A model generated the notes under the pieces. That model was given only the letters and a program-made list of their open reading frames with translations. It was not told where the DNA came from and did not search any database. Below are positions 22,397 to 36,060 of a stretch of DNA of 64,000 nucleotides, piece by piece. The stretch lies in contig JANUWF010001217.1 in assembly GCA_026120185.1 (NCBI GenBank), forward strand, positions 3,890,001-3,954,000, written 5' to 3'. Both the position numbers and the translations under genes were made by a program. Position 1 is the first letter of the stretch, and each line of letters opens with the position of its first letter. This DNA is from Voacanga thouarsii. Taxonomy: Eukaryota > Streptophyta > Magnoliopsida > Gentianales > Apocynaceae.

Positions 22397-25300
22397 ATGG
22401 CAAGTGCTCCAGATGCAGGTGTGGGTTTTCTATTGGAAAATCTCCAGGGTTTCGTGAGATACAACGCCGATTTGATTGCCGGAGCTGAAGAAACAGCTGT
22501 GGCGCTGTGCCAGGATCTTGAATGGCTCAAAGGGTTTCTCAAGCAGTTCCGGGAAGAGTACTGCGAGGATGAATTTCTGGATAGCTTAGCCAAAGATGTC
22601 CGGAAGTTGGTTTACAGAGCTGAGGATGCAATTGAAACTTATATTGCAACCGCCTGCAGGCAAAAAATCAGAGGTGTGTTTGGCAGTGCAGCTAGCCCGC
22701 TCGACCACCCTGTGGAGCTTCGCAATATCGCCAAGGAGCTGGAAACCATCAAACAAGAGGCGCAGAAACTTTATACCACCAAGATGGAGCATGGATTTGA
22801 GACCATGCAATTGGACAAAGACGGAGGGCATCAGCAGAGAATCAAAAAGGTGAAAGTTTCATTCCAAAATTGCTTTATCGCTTGAGCAATTTTACTTTAC
22901 TTCAAGTACTGTTTTCTTTATTAGTCAAGCTTTTGCAGAGGGAATTTACTTTGTTTACCCCACCAAAAAGAAAAAACACAGAGAAAAGAAAAAGGAAAAC
23001 ATGATTTCTTCCCTAAAAAAAACTCTCTACAAATGACCAAAATTACCGATCAAGGACCTCCGTTGTCTAGAAGATTAATAGTGCTGTGTCAGATAGGAAT
23101 TTCAATCAATCAAGGAATCAAAGAAAATGATGATTAATTTTAATTTGCTCCTTAGAAATACGTACAAATCTCAATCGAGGATCTGGAAGTATAGAAATGT
23201 TAATTTTAATGGCTAAAGTTTCCATTAGTTTAGAGACTCAAAGTCAACGCAGCAAAAGTAAGCGCAACTGCGAAAGACGTTGGTGTAATTCTTGAAATGT
23301 TAGATATGTGATCTGCTCTAGCAATATTGCTTGTGCAAACTAATGGAATGATAAAACTAATACTCCTTGCATCCAAATAGAATATCAAAATAAACTGTGA
23401 CATTCAATTTGGTTTTAGTTAAAAATGGTTTGGAGAGGTGTATTGAAAGATGAGATCTACACAGTGGATTGTTTCTGCTGAGACTTAGTTGCTTTAGCGC
23501 TTCACCACTGCAATATTTACACTTTTTTAGTTCCAAATATATAAAATTTGTGTGAATTTGATTTATTTCATCTATTTTACAAAAAGTATAACATTCCTTT
23601 GGTATGCAGTTTTTGTGTTGTTGCAAATTCCATTGTTCAGATGATGATATGGTGTGCATATATATTTATATCCCCTCAAATTTGTTGATCTGATATCTGT
23701 TATTTTTCATACCAACAGTGTCCTGTTGATGATGACATGGTTGGATTTAAAGACACCACGGAGGATGTAATCAGCCTTCTCCATGGAGGACCAGAGGATG
23801 TACAAACTCTCCCAATTGTTGGTATGCCTGGGTTAGGAAAGACCACACTAGCTAGAAAGGTCTTTAAGCACACAACTATGGAATGTGAATTCTCTGTTCG
23901 TGCATTTATACAAGTTTCTCCACAATACAAGGCAAAGCAAGTGTTTCTCAAACTTCTACGTACTCTTGGCATTGTTATCGAGGAAATGGATAGGATGTAT
24001 GAAGATGATTTGGCACAAGAAATAAGAAAGTATTTGGAACAACAAAAATTTTTGATAGTCTTGGATGATGTCCGGACTCTTGAAGCATGGGATGATCTCA
24101 AGAGATGCCTTCCAAACAATCAGAAGGGCAGTCGAGTCTTAATAACTACTCGACACACAAATGTAGCCACACATGTTAGCCAAGGATGTGAATTTGTACC
24201 TTATAATTTGCGGTTTCTTGCAGCCGATGAGAGCCGAGAGTTGCTTCGGAAGAGAGTTTTTGGCAAGGACGAATTCCCATCTGGCCTAACAATATATGAG
24301 ACATGCATTCTAGATAAATGTGATGGACTACCACTGGCTATTCTCGTAGTTGCAGGTATCCTCATAAATTATCGGAATGAAGATTATTGGTGGAAGAAAG
24401 TGGCTGAGAACATGGAGACTTGTACTCCTGCGACAACAGAGCAAGTAAAGTGTGTGATCCAGTTAAGCTTCAATAGTTTGCCTTGTCGCTTGAAGCCATG
24501 TTTTCTTTACCTAGGGGTTTTTCGTGAGGGCCTTGAGATTCTGTCAAAGACATTGTTGCAATTGTGGGTATCAGAAGCATTTGTGCCGCTTGCTAATGGG
24601 GTGGAAACCTCAGAGGATATAGCAGAGGACTATTTGGAAGAACTGGTTGATAGGAATCTAGTGATGGTGGAGAAGAGAAGGTTAAATGGTCGGATTAAAA
24701 CAATTCGGATCCATGACACATTACGTGAATTTTGCATTGTGCAGGGCAAAAAGGAAGAGATTTTTAAAGAAATAAAAAGGCTTGAAGAGGGCTGGAACAC
24801 CTCTCCAGATGATGTCCGTCGCCTTTGCATTAATTCCAATCTCTTGGAATACATTAAAAGTAAACCATCTGGTAAATATGTTCGCTCATTTTTGACTTTT
24901 GCTAATGAAGATTTTTTTTTACCCCTTGAACACATCTCAAGCATCCCCAAAGCCTTTAAATTAGTCAGAGTGTTGGATATTAGATCCATCAAGTTGACTC
25001 GCTTTCCTGCTGAAGTATATTACTTGTTCCTTCTGAAATACATTGCTATGTATTGCGATTTGAAGATTATTCCTGAGAAAGTGTCCAACCTGAGGTACCT
25101 CCAAACTCTTATGTTCAAGACTACACAACCTAACCTTGAAATAAAAGCAGACATATGGAAGATGACACAATTGAGGCATTTAGAGACCAATGCATCTGCA
25201 AGTTTGGTGAAAACTAGTGAAGATATGTTGATCAATGCAAACCTGCAGACACTTTCTGCAATCTCTCCAGAAAGTTGCAGGAAAGAAGTATTTGATAGGG

Positions 25301-25917
25301 CTCCAGCGATGAAGAAATTGGGAATCCGTGGAACATTAGCCCGTGTTATGGAAGCCACTGGTCAGGGCAGTTTGTTCGATATTCTTTCAAAACTTGAGTT
25401 CCTTGAAAATCTGAAGCTCTTGAATGATAATAAAACTGTTAAATTGGATTCTCTCCCCAGCGTGAACAGTTTTCCTACCAAGCTTACAAGGTTGACTCTC
25501 CAAAATACCATGCTTGATTGGGGACACATGTCTACGTTGGGAAAACTGAGGAAACTTGAGGTACTGAAATTGAAGGACAATGCATTCTTGGGACCATATT
25601 GGGAGACAGAAAGTGATAGTTTCTGTGCTCTCAAAGTTTTGCACATTGGGACTACAGATTTAACCACTTGGAAGGCTTCGGCAAGTCATTTCCCAAGTTT
25701 GACACACCTTTATCTTAAGCATTGCACCAAGCTTGAGGCCATCCCGTCTGACCTCGTAAACATATCCACACTCCAGCTGATGGACATTTACTGCTGCAAT
25801 AGTGCTGTGGGTACCTCTGCCAGAAAACTTCAGTTGGCAAAACTTCAAGTGCAAGCCCAAGACATGGATGACAAAAGTACATCCCTGAAGCTGTCTGTTA
25901 TTCCTCCAGATCAGTGA
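22397..25917 (+). CDS. CC-NLR immune receptor 1 (R1-like), two exons, 883 aa
   Basis: An intracellular receptor of the CC-NB-ARC-LRR class; these detect pathogen effectors and trigger cell-death immunity. Exon 1 is 22397-22849 and encodes 151 aa of Rx-type coiled coil, with the EDVID-like motif RAEDAIETYIA at about residues 74-84. A phase-0 intron (AAG/GTGAAAG to CAACAG) covers 22850-23718. Exon 2 is 23719-25917. It holds the P-loop GMPGLGKTT (about 186-194), kinase-2 LIVLDDV (about 263-269), RNBS-B GSRVLITTR, GLPL (about 353), RNBS-D PCFLYLGVF and an MHD-equivalent IHD (about 483), then irregular LRRs to the end. After kinase-2 LDDV an Arg replaces the usual Trp. Resemblance to late-blight R1A/R1B-type proteins is from family knowledge. 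The 3' UTR probably has an intron (CTTGGCAG/GTTAGT). The gene looks intact. Its paralogue is at 36586-40502. Confidence 0.92.
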
Positions 25918-26860
25918 TTGCCTCAACAACCTCCACCAATGCTTCCTTGGCAGGTTAGTAGAGGAAACCTGCCAAAACTTTTCATCTCTTCCATTTTCCT
26001 TGATCATGTCTGTAGAATTTAAGGATTGTCTTTCTTTTAATATTCTTTTACTCATTTTCAGGTTAAGGCCAGCTCTAGTTCCCACGAATCATATCGCTGG
26101 GCGGAGGCGAGAAGTTTCGCTGTTGTTTTGAGTGTTATGCGCTAGTAATAAAAGCAAGGGGTTCTCTTGCTCACTTCAAACTTTCCATCTGTCAAATGTT
26201 CGTTACCTGTGTCCATTTTGATTATCAAGTCAGTATCAACTTTGAGCCGTGTTCAGCAAGCTCACGTTGGAAGATAAGGCCAGCAATGTTTTTGCTAATC
26301 AAAGGATTGAGAAACAAGACGTGGAGGATTTCATCGAGTAATGGTTTTGCATGGAAAGTTGGAAATCTCAATCCGAGTTCACGGCTTGGAATTGGCCTTT
26401 TTTCTTTTTTTTTTTTTTTTTGGGTGTGCGCGCGCGCTTTGTGTTTTTCCTTTTAATGGAGTTCTGGCTGATGTCTTTTATGGTTGTTGCTCTTCTTGCA
26501 CAACTAAGGAGCTTGTTTTACTTCCCTCTTCTCTTCATGTACTTGAGAAATTTGACGGAACTTTTTAGCATTTTCTCTTAAGGAGCTTGTTTTCTTGATT
26601 GCCTGTTCCGAACGTGGAATTGGTTGACAAGAAAAGTGGAATAACTCTGTGATTTACGAACGAAAATTACAGAAAACATGAAGTGAAAAAAAGAAAAAGA
26701 AAACAGAAAAAAAGCAAAAGATTTTATTTGTTCCGGAAAGCATGCTTGATATTTGCAGTCATTTTCAGCAAATTATGTTACTTTTCGTGGGCATTTTTGG
26801 TGGTTTGTTCGACTACGAATGTTTCACCCAATTTATTTTAACATCATCTCTCTCTCTCTT
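25918..26860 (+). other. 3' UTR and downstream flank of NLR 1
   Basis: Sequence up to about 26575 can be aligned by eye with the region after NLR 2 (40503-41115), including the block around AATCTCAATC and CTTCCCTCTTCTCTTC. The duplication therefore included at least 650 bp downstream of the stop codon. No separate gene is seen. Poly-T and GC-dinucleotide runs occur at 26400-26435. Confidence 0.6.
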
Positions 26861-27000
26861 GGGATTTTACCAAAATGGTGACTTTTTAAAAAGTCACTCC
26901 GATTGGGTGTAAGAAAGTTGGGATACCCCACGAGAAGGGAAATCTCGTGTCTGCCAAACACGAGGTGCAGCGGTACTTCGTGTCTGACAGACACGAGGAA
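26861..27000 (+). repeat. MULE left terminal inverted repeat with palindromes
   Basis: It pairs with 36150-36266 on the opposite strand. Two near-palindromes built on CTCGTGTCTG/CAGACACGAG lie at 26944-26964 and 26977-26998, and GTGACTTTTTAAAAAGTCAC forms a further one at 26879-26898. They may be transposase-binding or hairpin-forming sites; that role is inference. Confidence 0.7.
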
Positions 27001-27228
27001 TGCCAAGTTAGCCCGTCAGATGCATGCAGGGGAAGCAGTTAATCGTGCAGAGAAAGTAGTCAAACAGCAGAAGATGCCGGCCATGAATTTCTGAAAAGCT
27101 AACGACCTCGCGTCTGGCAAATGCGATGTTGGCTGCTTTTTGTGGAATCTCTGATTCCACAGAGATTCTACTTTCACGTGATTCCCATCGGTTTGCAACT
27201 TCACGAGAGGAACAGGCTAAATTTTGCC

Positions 27229-27235
27229 TATAAAT
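27229..27235 (+). promoter_or_regulatory. TATA box of the MULE transposase gene
   Basis: CCTATAAATGCG lies about 370 bp inside the left end, in a short GC-richer stretch. It is followed by a C/T-rich leader with several CTCTCAAACAC motifs, typical of a plant promoter and 5' UTR. The first coding ATG is at 29261 behind a TTTAG acceptor, which implies a 5'-UTR intron of nearly 2 kb. Confidence 0.5.
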
Positions 27236-27959
27236 GCGCCGAGGTAATGTAAATTCATCTTCACTCCCATTTCTCTCAAACACAGCTTTTGCTCTGCCGT
27301 CTCAAACTCTCAAACACAAGAACCGAAAGCTGTCGGCTCTCACACCCAACAGAAACATTTCATCTATTTTTTAAATTATTTTCTTCTCCTGAAATAATAT
27401 ATCATATTTATTTTTTTTTATCATTACCAATTTATCATTGGAGGTTTGTGCTGGAATTATAAGTCAGAAAAAGTGTTGCTGCTCGTATACTCGAGCCATC
27501 CACGCGACTTTTATATTACTGATTTTTTTTTAAAAGAAAAATAGAGATTGTATCAATTAGTTTATTTATTTGTTCAAATAGATATATTTAAATTTAATAT
27601 TAAAAAATTAATTATTAGGCGATGATATTTTAGTGAAATTAATTGACATTTTTAAATATTATGTTTAGTAAAATATTGATTGATTTATAATATGTTTTGA
27701 TCTGTTTAATCAAAATGTAAAGTAAATTATTAATTTTGTCTATTTTATGTTTTGTTGAATGGTATAAATTGCGTATGGTTGATATTTGACTAAATTACTT
27801 ATTCTTAGGTTAAAGGAAAAATGATCGACTTATTATTTCTAATAATTTGAATAGGAAAATATTAATATAAATTAGACGAAAAATATCTAATTATGCATAC
27901 ATTTTCAAATTAAATGAAAAAATTTAATGTAGTATATATTAAAAATTAAAGGTGAGCCT

Positions 27960-29110
27960 TATCTTTAGCTTTTATGGTTAATTTAATAATTTAATTTATT
28001 TATAATTTTTAGTTAGTTGCTTTTTTTATATTTAATTTAATTTAATTTACGTCCATGTTAAAAAATCGTTATATTTTGTTTGATATTTGATATTTGATTA
28101 TTTGTGATAATTAATTGATTTATATTAATTTAGCTTTTATGGTGAATTTAATAATTTAATTTATTTGTAATTTTTAGTTAGTTATTTTTTATGTTTAATT
28201 TAATTTACTTTAATTGTAATTTACCGCCATGTTAAAAAATCGTTATATTTTATTTGATATTTGATTTTTGATTACTTGTGACGATTAATTGATTTATATT
28301 AATTTAGCTTTTACCGTGAATTTAATAATTTAATTTATTTGTAATTTTTAGTTAGTTATTTTTTATATTTAATTTAATTTAATTTACGTCCATGTTAGAA
28401 AATTGTTATATTTTGTTTGATATTTGCTTTTTGATTATTTGTGATGATTAATTGATTTATATTAATTTACCTTTTATGATGAATTTAATAATTTAATTTA
28501 TTTGTAATTTTTAATTAGTTGTTTTTTATATTTAATTTAATTATAATTTACCGTCATGTTAAAAAATCGTTATATTTTGTTTGATAATTGATTTTTGATT
28601 ACTTGTGACGATTAATTGATTTATATTAATTTACCTTTTATGATGAATTTAATAATTTAATTTATTTGTAATTTTTAGTTATTTATTTTTATATTTTATT
28701 TAATTTAATTTACGTCAATGTTAAAAAATCATTATATTTTGTTTGATATTTGATTACTTGTGACAATTAATTGATTTATATTAATTTAGCTTTTATGGTG
28801 AATTTAATAATTTAATTTATTTGTAATTTTTAGTTAGTTATTTTTTTATGTTTAATTTAATTTAAAATAATTATAATTTACGTCTATGTTAAAAAATCAT
28901 TATATTTTGTTTGATATTTACTTTTTGATTATTTGTGATGATTAATTGATTTATATTAATTTACCTTTTATGGTGAATGTAATAATTTAATTTATTTGTA
29001 ATTTTTAGTTAGTTATATTTATATTTAATTTAATTTACGTCCATGTTAAAAAATCGTTATATTTTATTTGATATTTGATTACTTGTGACGATTAATTGAT
29101 TTATATTTAT
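27960..29110 (+). repeat. AT-rich tandem array of about 150-175 bp in the MULE 5' intron
   Basis: The landmark TTAATTGATTTATATT recurs at 28111, 28285, 28448, 28612, 28767, 28942 and 29092, giving spacings of 150-175 bp. Each unit also contains TTTAATAATTTAATTTATTTGT and an ACGTCCATGTTAAAAAATCG-like block. Unit length varies because of small indels. It lies wholly inside the presumed 5' UTR intron of the transposase gene. Confidence 0.85.
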
Positions 29111-29260
29111 ATTCTATTATATAGCACAATAAATTGTTTTGGATTGAGATGTGTTGAATAATAATGATATTAGTTTCATGTATTAATTCAAAGTTGCGAC
29201 ATACTTTGAATATTTATTTTTTTAATAGATAAATTCTTTTACATTGTTTATTTAGGCACA

Positions 29261-32036
29261 ATGTTACAAGAACAACCTGTTAGATTATGGTTGTATTTGG
29301 ATTGCGAGATTATACGTACCCCAAACGGCGATTTTTTTAATGGTCCATGTCGCAAGGCATTGATTGTTAAAAATCGAGTTAGTTACATCGGTTTAGTTAA
29401 CAAAATATGTACACTTCATGGATGAGACATGTCTACTGTTCAGTTATAAATAACAATGAGAGAAGATATTATTTTTGGCACTGCACTAAGGTCTACAACA
29501 ACTTCTATTTGTGACGATGAAGATATGGATGGATTGTGGGACTATACATCCACCGTGAAGGGACAACCAATCGATTTGCACGTTCATCATGAGATGGTAT
29601 AGATTCAAAATGTAACAGATACAAACGTTGCAGAACAATACAACCCCATGCCTATTACGGAATCCTTCACTAAATTAGTGAATTCAGCCACTCCAGTGCA
29701 CAGGGCTAATATTGATTTAAATGCGCCTACACCTGCTTACGCCAGTAATCCTGGACATCTCCCAAGTGATAATTTTCAATCCCTTTATACTTCAATAGTT
29801 CCGGATGTCTCAGTCGTCGGACCAACTTCAATGGGGTTTGTCACGCCTCCATTTCATGTCGATATGCAGCCTATACAAACACAGCCCAACCCCACGCCGT
29901 TGTTTTCTACTGCAGAAATAGATATTTCATTGAATATTACCTCAGTCGATGAGTGGGTTGCTCGAGAACCCAATTGGATAGGTGCTCCAGAGGCGATCGT
30001 AGATGGTTTAGGAGCAACATTCGACCTTGATGGACCGAATGCGGAAGATACCCCCGACGAGGACGAGGGAGATCGTGATGCTGGAGAACATGGAGCTGGT
30101 CCTTCTGTAATGCCACAACCTGGTAATATACTTGCTGAACCAAACCGGTTGTATAATCCATCATATTCAATGTATCTTGACAGGTTGACTGCTGCTCAAG
30201 AAATGGAAAATGAATGTGATGGAACGGCGATGGGAAGCAGTCGGATGGATTTATGGTCAGAATCTAATAATGACTTGAAGATTGGAATGTGGTTTAGAAA
30301 TAAGGAAGAGTTACTTTGGGCAGTTCGATCGTGGTCTGTCAGATTAGGTCGTGAGTTCATAGTACAGGAAAGCAAAAGCGCATCTTGGGTTGCCGAATGC
30401 AAAAATTCAACTCCCCAACATCCCTGTTATTGGCGAATTCGTGCACGAAAGAAAAAAGATTGTGGACTGTGGCAAATTACTCGATGGCATGGAGAGCACA
30501 TTTGTCTAGTTCGAACAATAGACGGCAACCATCGCAACATGAGCGTCAAATTTATGGCAAAGCATATTATGTCAATGATTCACAATAATCCAGAAATAAC
30601 GGTCAGCGAGATAAACAACCATATACATGACACTTTACATTTCACTCCGTCTTACAAGAAAGGATGGAACGCGCGCAGGCATGCCATTGAGATGATTTAT
30701 GGTGATTGGCCTTCTTCATTTGCACAACTGTCACGGTATATGCAAGCCTTGCAAGATGCCAATCCAGGTACCGTAGTGGCATGGCATTTCCTACCTATGG
30801 ACAGCAATGGTGGAAAGACATTTGGATATGTTTTTTGGGCGTTTAAGCCATGCATTGATGCATTTGTTTATATGAAATCGGTGGTCAGCGTCGACGGGAC
30901 ATTCCTTAGGGGTATATACAAGGAAAAATTATTAACGACTGATGGTCAAGATGCCAACAATCATATATTACCCCTTGCTTTTGCAGTCGTTGATGAGGAA
31001 ACAAATGACAGTTGGAGTTGGTTTTTGTAGTTATTCAGGGCGCATGTACTTAAGGATCGAAGAATTTGTTTAATATCCGACAGACACGTTGGGATAGTGA
31101 ATGCTCTTCATCGACTACCCGATTGGCAGGAGCCAATGGCAGTGCACAGATTTTTTTTCAGACATATCCGAAGTAACTTCAATACAAAGTTCAAGAATCA
31201 TCAGTTGAAGAAGTTGATGTATGCAGCTGGAGATCAAAGTAAGAAGCGAAAATTTTTGCAGATTATGGAAGAAATTAGTATGCTGAACCCCCAAGCCAAG
31301 GCATGGTTGGATTTGATTCCGAAGGAACAATGGACGCGTGCTTATGATGGTGGTCATAGGTGGGGTAATATGACAACTAATTTGGCTGAATCATTCAACA
31401 GTGTCGTCAAAGGCATACGTGCCCTACCCATCAAGGTTATTGTTGAGTCTTCTTTCAAAAAAACAGTCAAATATTTCAACGATCATCGACAGGAGGCTAA
31501 TCACGGCAGGTATCACTTCCCTTCGACTATATGGGCAAAGTTTGTGAAGAATGAGACAAAAGGAAGAAGGCACCGTGTGCTGGTTTTTAATCAGGATAGG
31601 GATATTTTTAGTGTGGTGTCAGCACATCGAGAGCATGGAAAGGGAAATAATTCTTACGAAGTTAATGTTGGTACCAGGTCATGCAGTTGTTGCAAATGGG
31701 AAATATATGGAATTCCTTGTTCGCACGTATTTCAGCATGTCAGCAATTGGGGCTGAACCTTGGGGATCTCGTGTCATCGGAGAATACAACAATGTCCTAC
31801 AGGTTAACGTATACGCCACAATTTAGACCCATCCCGCACGAGAATTATTGGCGCGACCCTGGTTTAATCTTGGCGCCGTACGCTCACCGTTTCAAGAATC
31901 GACGATCTGGTCGAATGCGGACAGCGCGTATTCGGAATGAAATGGATGAGCGTAATCCTGATTCATCTCCTCGATGTGGGTTATGCCATCGCAGCGGACA
32001 TAATAGGAGGAATTGCACCCACGGTATTGTAGATTG
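29261..32036 (+). pseudogene. MULE transposase (MURA/SWIM type) pseudogene
   Basis: One frame runs from ATG 29261 to 31756, broken by stops at 29423, 29447, 29600 and 31028. The N-terminal MuDR-type DNA-binding region, with Cys and His residues (WVAECKN, RWHGEHICL), lies at 30270-30510. The MULE catalytic triad is visible: Asp of SVDGTFL at 30893, Asp of ISDRH at 31079 and Glu of NLAESFN at 31388. A SWIM zinc finger (CSCCKW...IPCSH) lies at 31682-31735. A frameshift near 31745 moves the C-terminus to another frame, which ends at 32037 after a CCHC knuckle (CGLCHRSGHNRRNC). All active-site residues survive, but the gene cannot make a full protein. Transcription probably started at the TATA box at 27229. 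Confidence 0.9.
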
Positions 32037-32458
32037 ATGTTAGAATATTTTACATGTTCTGCCTTTGTAATTTATATGACTGATGTAATATTTCTTCTTT
32101 GATATGTTGTATCAAAACATCTTATGTTTGTAATAATATTTGTCACGTTGTTTATCTATTTTGTGGTATTATAGTTACATAAATGATGATATTTTCACTT
32201 TATTTCGTAGGAGTTGCACCCATGGTGCTGTAGATTGAAGATAGAATATTTTACCTATTCTATTTTCGTAATTCATATGACTGATGGCGTATTTCTTCTT
32301 TGATATGTTGTATCAAAGCCTCTTATGTGTGTAATAATATTCATCACGTCTGTTTATATATTTCGTGGTATTATGGTTGCATAAATGATGATAATTTTCA
32401 CTTTATTTTGTTTAACAATATATTTTAATCATTTTTTTTTCGTTTTAGGATACCGTTG

Positions 32459-34793
32459 ATGGACCCTGTATAAGACGGAGTTGAACCCGGCCCTATTATT
32501 CCAGACTTATTGACCCTGCAGCGTCGACATAGATCGACACATATATGGGCAGGACAGTTGGAAGATATTGTCCTTACTGCAAAGCGCAATGACAGTGCTT
32601 TTTGGATTGTTCGACCATTCGATCCACGAGTCGAGCAACTTATGGACATAGCTGGATTTGGCGGGATTATTCGTTTGCCGTACATGAAGATTGATCATCC
32701 CCTGATTACAACGTTGGTGGAAAGATGGCGCCAAGAGACATACACGTTCCATCTTACAATGGGAGAGACCACAATTACACTGCAGGATGTCGAGGTTCTT
32801 TTTGGATTACGCGTGGAGGGTGATCCAATTATTGGCCATGGGTTCAACTGTCTACAGGCAGAGCTACTAGATCTATGTGACGCGCTCCTTGGTTTTCGAC
32901 CTACAGGTACAGACCTGGATGGATCTCGATTGAAGTTAAGCTCACTCGAGAGAGCACTGGCTCAACCTCTCCCAGCGCACGCGACTCCTGATATGGTTGC
33001 ACAGCATGCAAAGTGTTGCAATATGCAGCTTATTGGTGGATTTTTGTTCTCTGATAAATCCAGAAATCGAGTTCATCTGCGCTTCCTTAGGTATATACGC
33101 AATCTCGAGTTGGCTGGTACACTGAGTTGGGGTAGTGCAGTATTAGCTCATTTGTACCATTGTATGTGCAACGCTACTGTTTATACGGCGCATCAGATCA
33201 GTTGTCCACTTCTATTGATTCAGGTACGAATTTAAATCCAAAATGCGAATTTTACTATGTTAAATCAATCATATTTTTCTAATATTATTATTTCATTGGA
33301 AGTACAGTTATGGGCTTGGGAGCGTATTCCCATTATTAGACCCGACAGAGTACGTCCGCTGAAGGACATTGGTCCGAATGTGCCTAGGGGAGCAGTATGA
33401 CAGAGTCCACTGGAATTGTCCCACACGCCAACACATGTGCTTATTGCGTACAAGATCAGTTGGATCTAATGCGATACAATCACGTATGTATTACTACGAT
33501 ATTATTAGCTTGGAATCGAATTTTAAATAATATTTATTGTTATTTATTATTTAAAACTAAATTTATTTATTTTGCAGTTTATTTGGCAACCTTATGATGC
33601 GAACATGTTAGCATCTCTACCTCCGTACTGTACGCATGGCCAACAAATTTAAATGTTTGTCATATATCTACTGTGTTGAGAGACGATTGAGCTACATTGC
33701 CTCGATCGAGTTATGCGACAATTTGGATTGTTGTAAATAATTCCGAATGCTGTTGACACGGGGGTAAATCTGCATCAGCGAGACCTACGCACTACTGGTG
33801 CTGGATGGGATGAGGTGGATGCGCTACACCATGCTAATTGGATCAACAGACATGCTTCTACCATCACCGGATAGCCCACTTTCGGGCAAGCTGTTGTTAC
33901 GCCTGATTATTTTGCATGGTATTGGACTCACACACGGCGATTAATTAGCAATCCTACCATACAACAACCAAATCCCGTGGGCTATCAGTCTAGTAGTTCA
34001 GCAGCTGAAGTACTCGTAAGTTTATTTTTCCTCGTTCATATAAGTATATATATAGAATTCTGACTTATTTAAAATTTTAATGATATTTTTAAAAATGCAT
34101 ATGCAGATCGACGCACTGCACCGGATCTGGCACATAGGTAATGAAGCGTCTCAGCATGATGCATCATACGCGCAACAGGCAATCGGAAGAATGTCCGATA
34201 TTGCCATGCGTACTTTGGCTGCCAGTGGCAAATCCGATCGTCTAAATCAAATGCCGTATGAGCCATCTAGACGATCGTATGCTGCTAATCCGATACCGCC
34301 GATTCCGCAACAAGTGCCTCGACAAGAACCACCAATAAGACGGGGCGGTAGACGAGCACGTCGGCGCGCTGTAGTTGAGGAGGTTCCCCCGCAGCAGTAC
34401 TATTCATCGGTGCATGGAGATGAAGATGTTTATGTGCCAGGCGCTCCTGTAGCGGTCGATGATGACTACGTTCTAGTTCTGCCAGCTGCAGACGACTTTG
34501 TCCCTGGTGCAGCGGTTTCAGGTGATCACGATGATTTTTTAACTCCGCAACACCTAATTTTCGATCCTAGGTATGTTTCTTCGGGGGGCGAGTTTGCTAC
34601 CGGTACATCCACTGAACCGTCTCGTAGACAATATAGACAGTCTGAGGACGATGTAGGTTCGTTGTACGCTACAAATGAACAAGAAGAGGGACAACCTGAA
34701 GCACATCCTTAGCAACAACCAGCGAGACGAGTTCAACCTCAGCGAAATCGTCGAGGTTTTCATTGTGAGACTAGTTTTCATAATTGGTTTTGA
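32459..34793 (+). pseudogene. plant mobile domain (PMD, MAIN-like) gene, broken
   Basis: PMD proteins are found both in transposons and as the domesticated genes MAIN and MAIL1. Exon 1 (32459-33223) holds the core of the domain (FWIVRPFDPRV, ITLQDVEVLFGLRV, RYIRNLELAGT). Exon 2 starts at 33308 with LWAWERIPIIRP and exon 3 at 33578 with FIWQPYDANM. Exon 4 starts at 34107 and holds an Arg- and acidic-rich tail. Splice sites are canonical (CAG/GTACG, TACAG, CAC/GTATG, TTGCAG, CTC/GTAAG, ATGCAG). Breaks: TAA at 32471 five codons in, TGA at about 33398 in a Trp position, a one-base loss near 33450, further stops after 33640, and TAG at 34710. It lies in the same orientation about 420 bp after the transposase, so the two were probably co-carried by the MULE. 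Confidence 0.85.
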
Positions 34794-34799
34794 CGATTT

Positions 34800-35990
34800 T
34801 ATGTGTATGTGTATATTATTGACATTTAAAATTAATTATAATTAATTTTTATACATAATTGTAATTAAATTTTAGCATTCAAATTAATAAATTAAACTCT
34901 AATAATTAAAATTAAATTTAAAATAATTAATTATTATTTCAAAAATATTATGTTTAATAGATTAAAGACAAATAATAAAATAAATTATATGTCTATATAT
35001 AAATATATTTACGCTAACAAATTAATGTGAAATTCAAAAAAAATTATTACATGTTTTTAACGTACACATTTAAAATTAATTATACATAATTATAATTATA
35101 TTTTAGCGTCTAAAAATTAAATGTAAATTTAAAGAAATTAGAAAAATAATAAATTATCATTTTAAAACTATTATGTTTAACGAATTAAAAGATAAACAAT
35201 AAAATAAATTAAAAAGATTAAAAATTATTGTCATTTTTTACGATAAAAATAAATTAGGATTCAATTTTAGTATTAATTGAGATTTAAAATTATATAAAAT
35301 TTAATTAAAAATAACTGTGATTTTGTATTGTGAACGAAACTAAATAAAAAAAATTATTGAATATAATTGTTTATTTAAATAAAAAACTAAATTAAATAGA
35401 ACCGAAATTGCATGTCTACATAAAATAATATTTTTGCTAAAGAATTAATGTTAAATTAAAAAAAAATTCTAAATGTTTTTGCTAAAGAATTAAATTAAAT
35501 TAAATAGAACCGAAATTACATGTTTTTTTTAAGGATTTCTCTGTAGAGAAATCATGCAGAGAAATCAAATTGTCAAACCTCGTGAAGATTTTAGGTGCAT
35601 GTTATTGACATTTAAAATTAATTATAATTATTTTTATACATAATTGTAATTAAATTTTAGCATCTAAAATTTTAAATTAAATTCTAAAAATTAAATTTAA
35701 ATTTAAAGAAATTTAAAAAATAAAAAATTGTTATTTTTTAATGAATTAAAGATAATAAAATAAATTAAAAAGATTAAAATTTATTATCATTTTTTGATGA
35801 TAAAAATAAATTAAAATTTAATTTTAATATTCATTGAAAATTAAAATAATTTAAAATTTTAATAAAAATAACTATTATTTTGTATTATGAACGAAATTAA
35901 ATACAAAAAATTTATTAAATATAATTATTTATTTAAATAAAAAATTAAATTAATTAAAACTAAAATTATAGGTGTAAAATAAAAAAAAAA
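34800..35990. repeat. AT-rich imperfect repeats in the MULE 3' part
   Basis: A block containing TTAAAATTAATTATAATTA, then ATACATAATTGTAATTAAATTTTAGC, recurs near 34826, 35068 and 35610. Each is followed by AATAAAATAAATTAAAAAG-like sequence. No gene is seen. These look like long diverged direct repeats within the non-coding end of the element. Confidence 0.6.
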
Positions 35991-36060
35991 TTAATGTTGA
36001 TTGCATGCATTTGAATTGGGGAATGGAGTTGAAATGGGCCTGTGGCACTTTTGATGGTAC

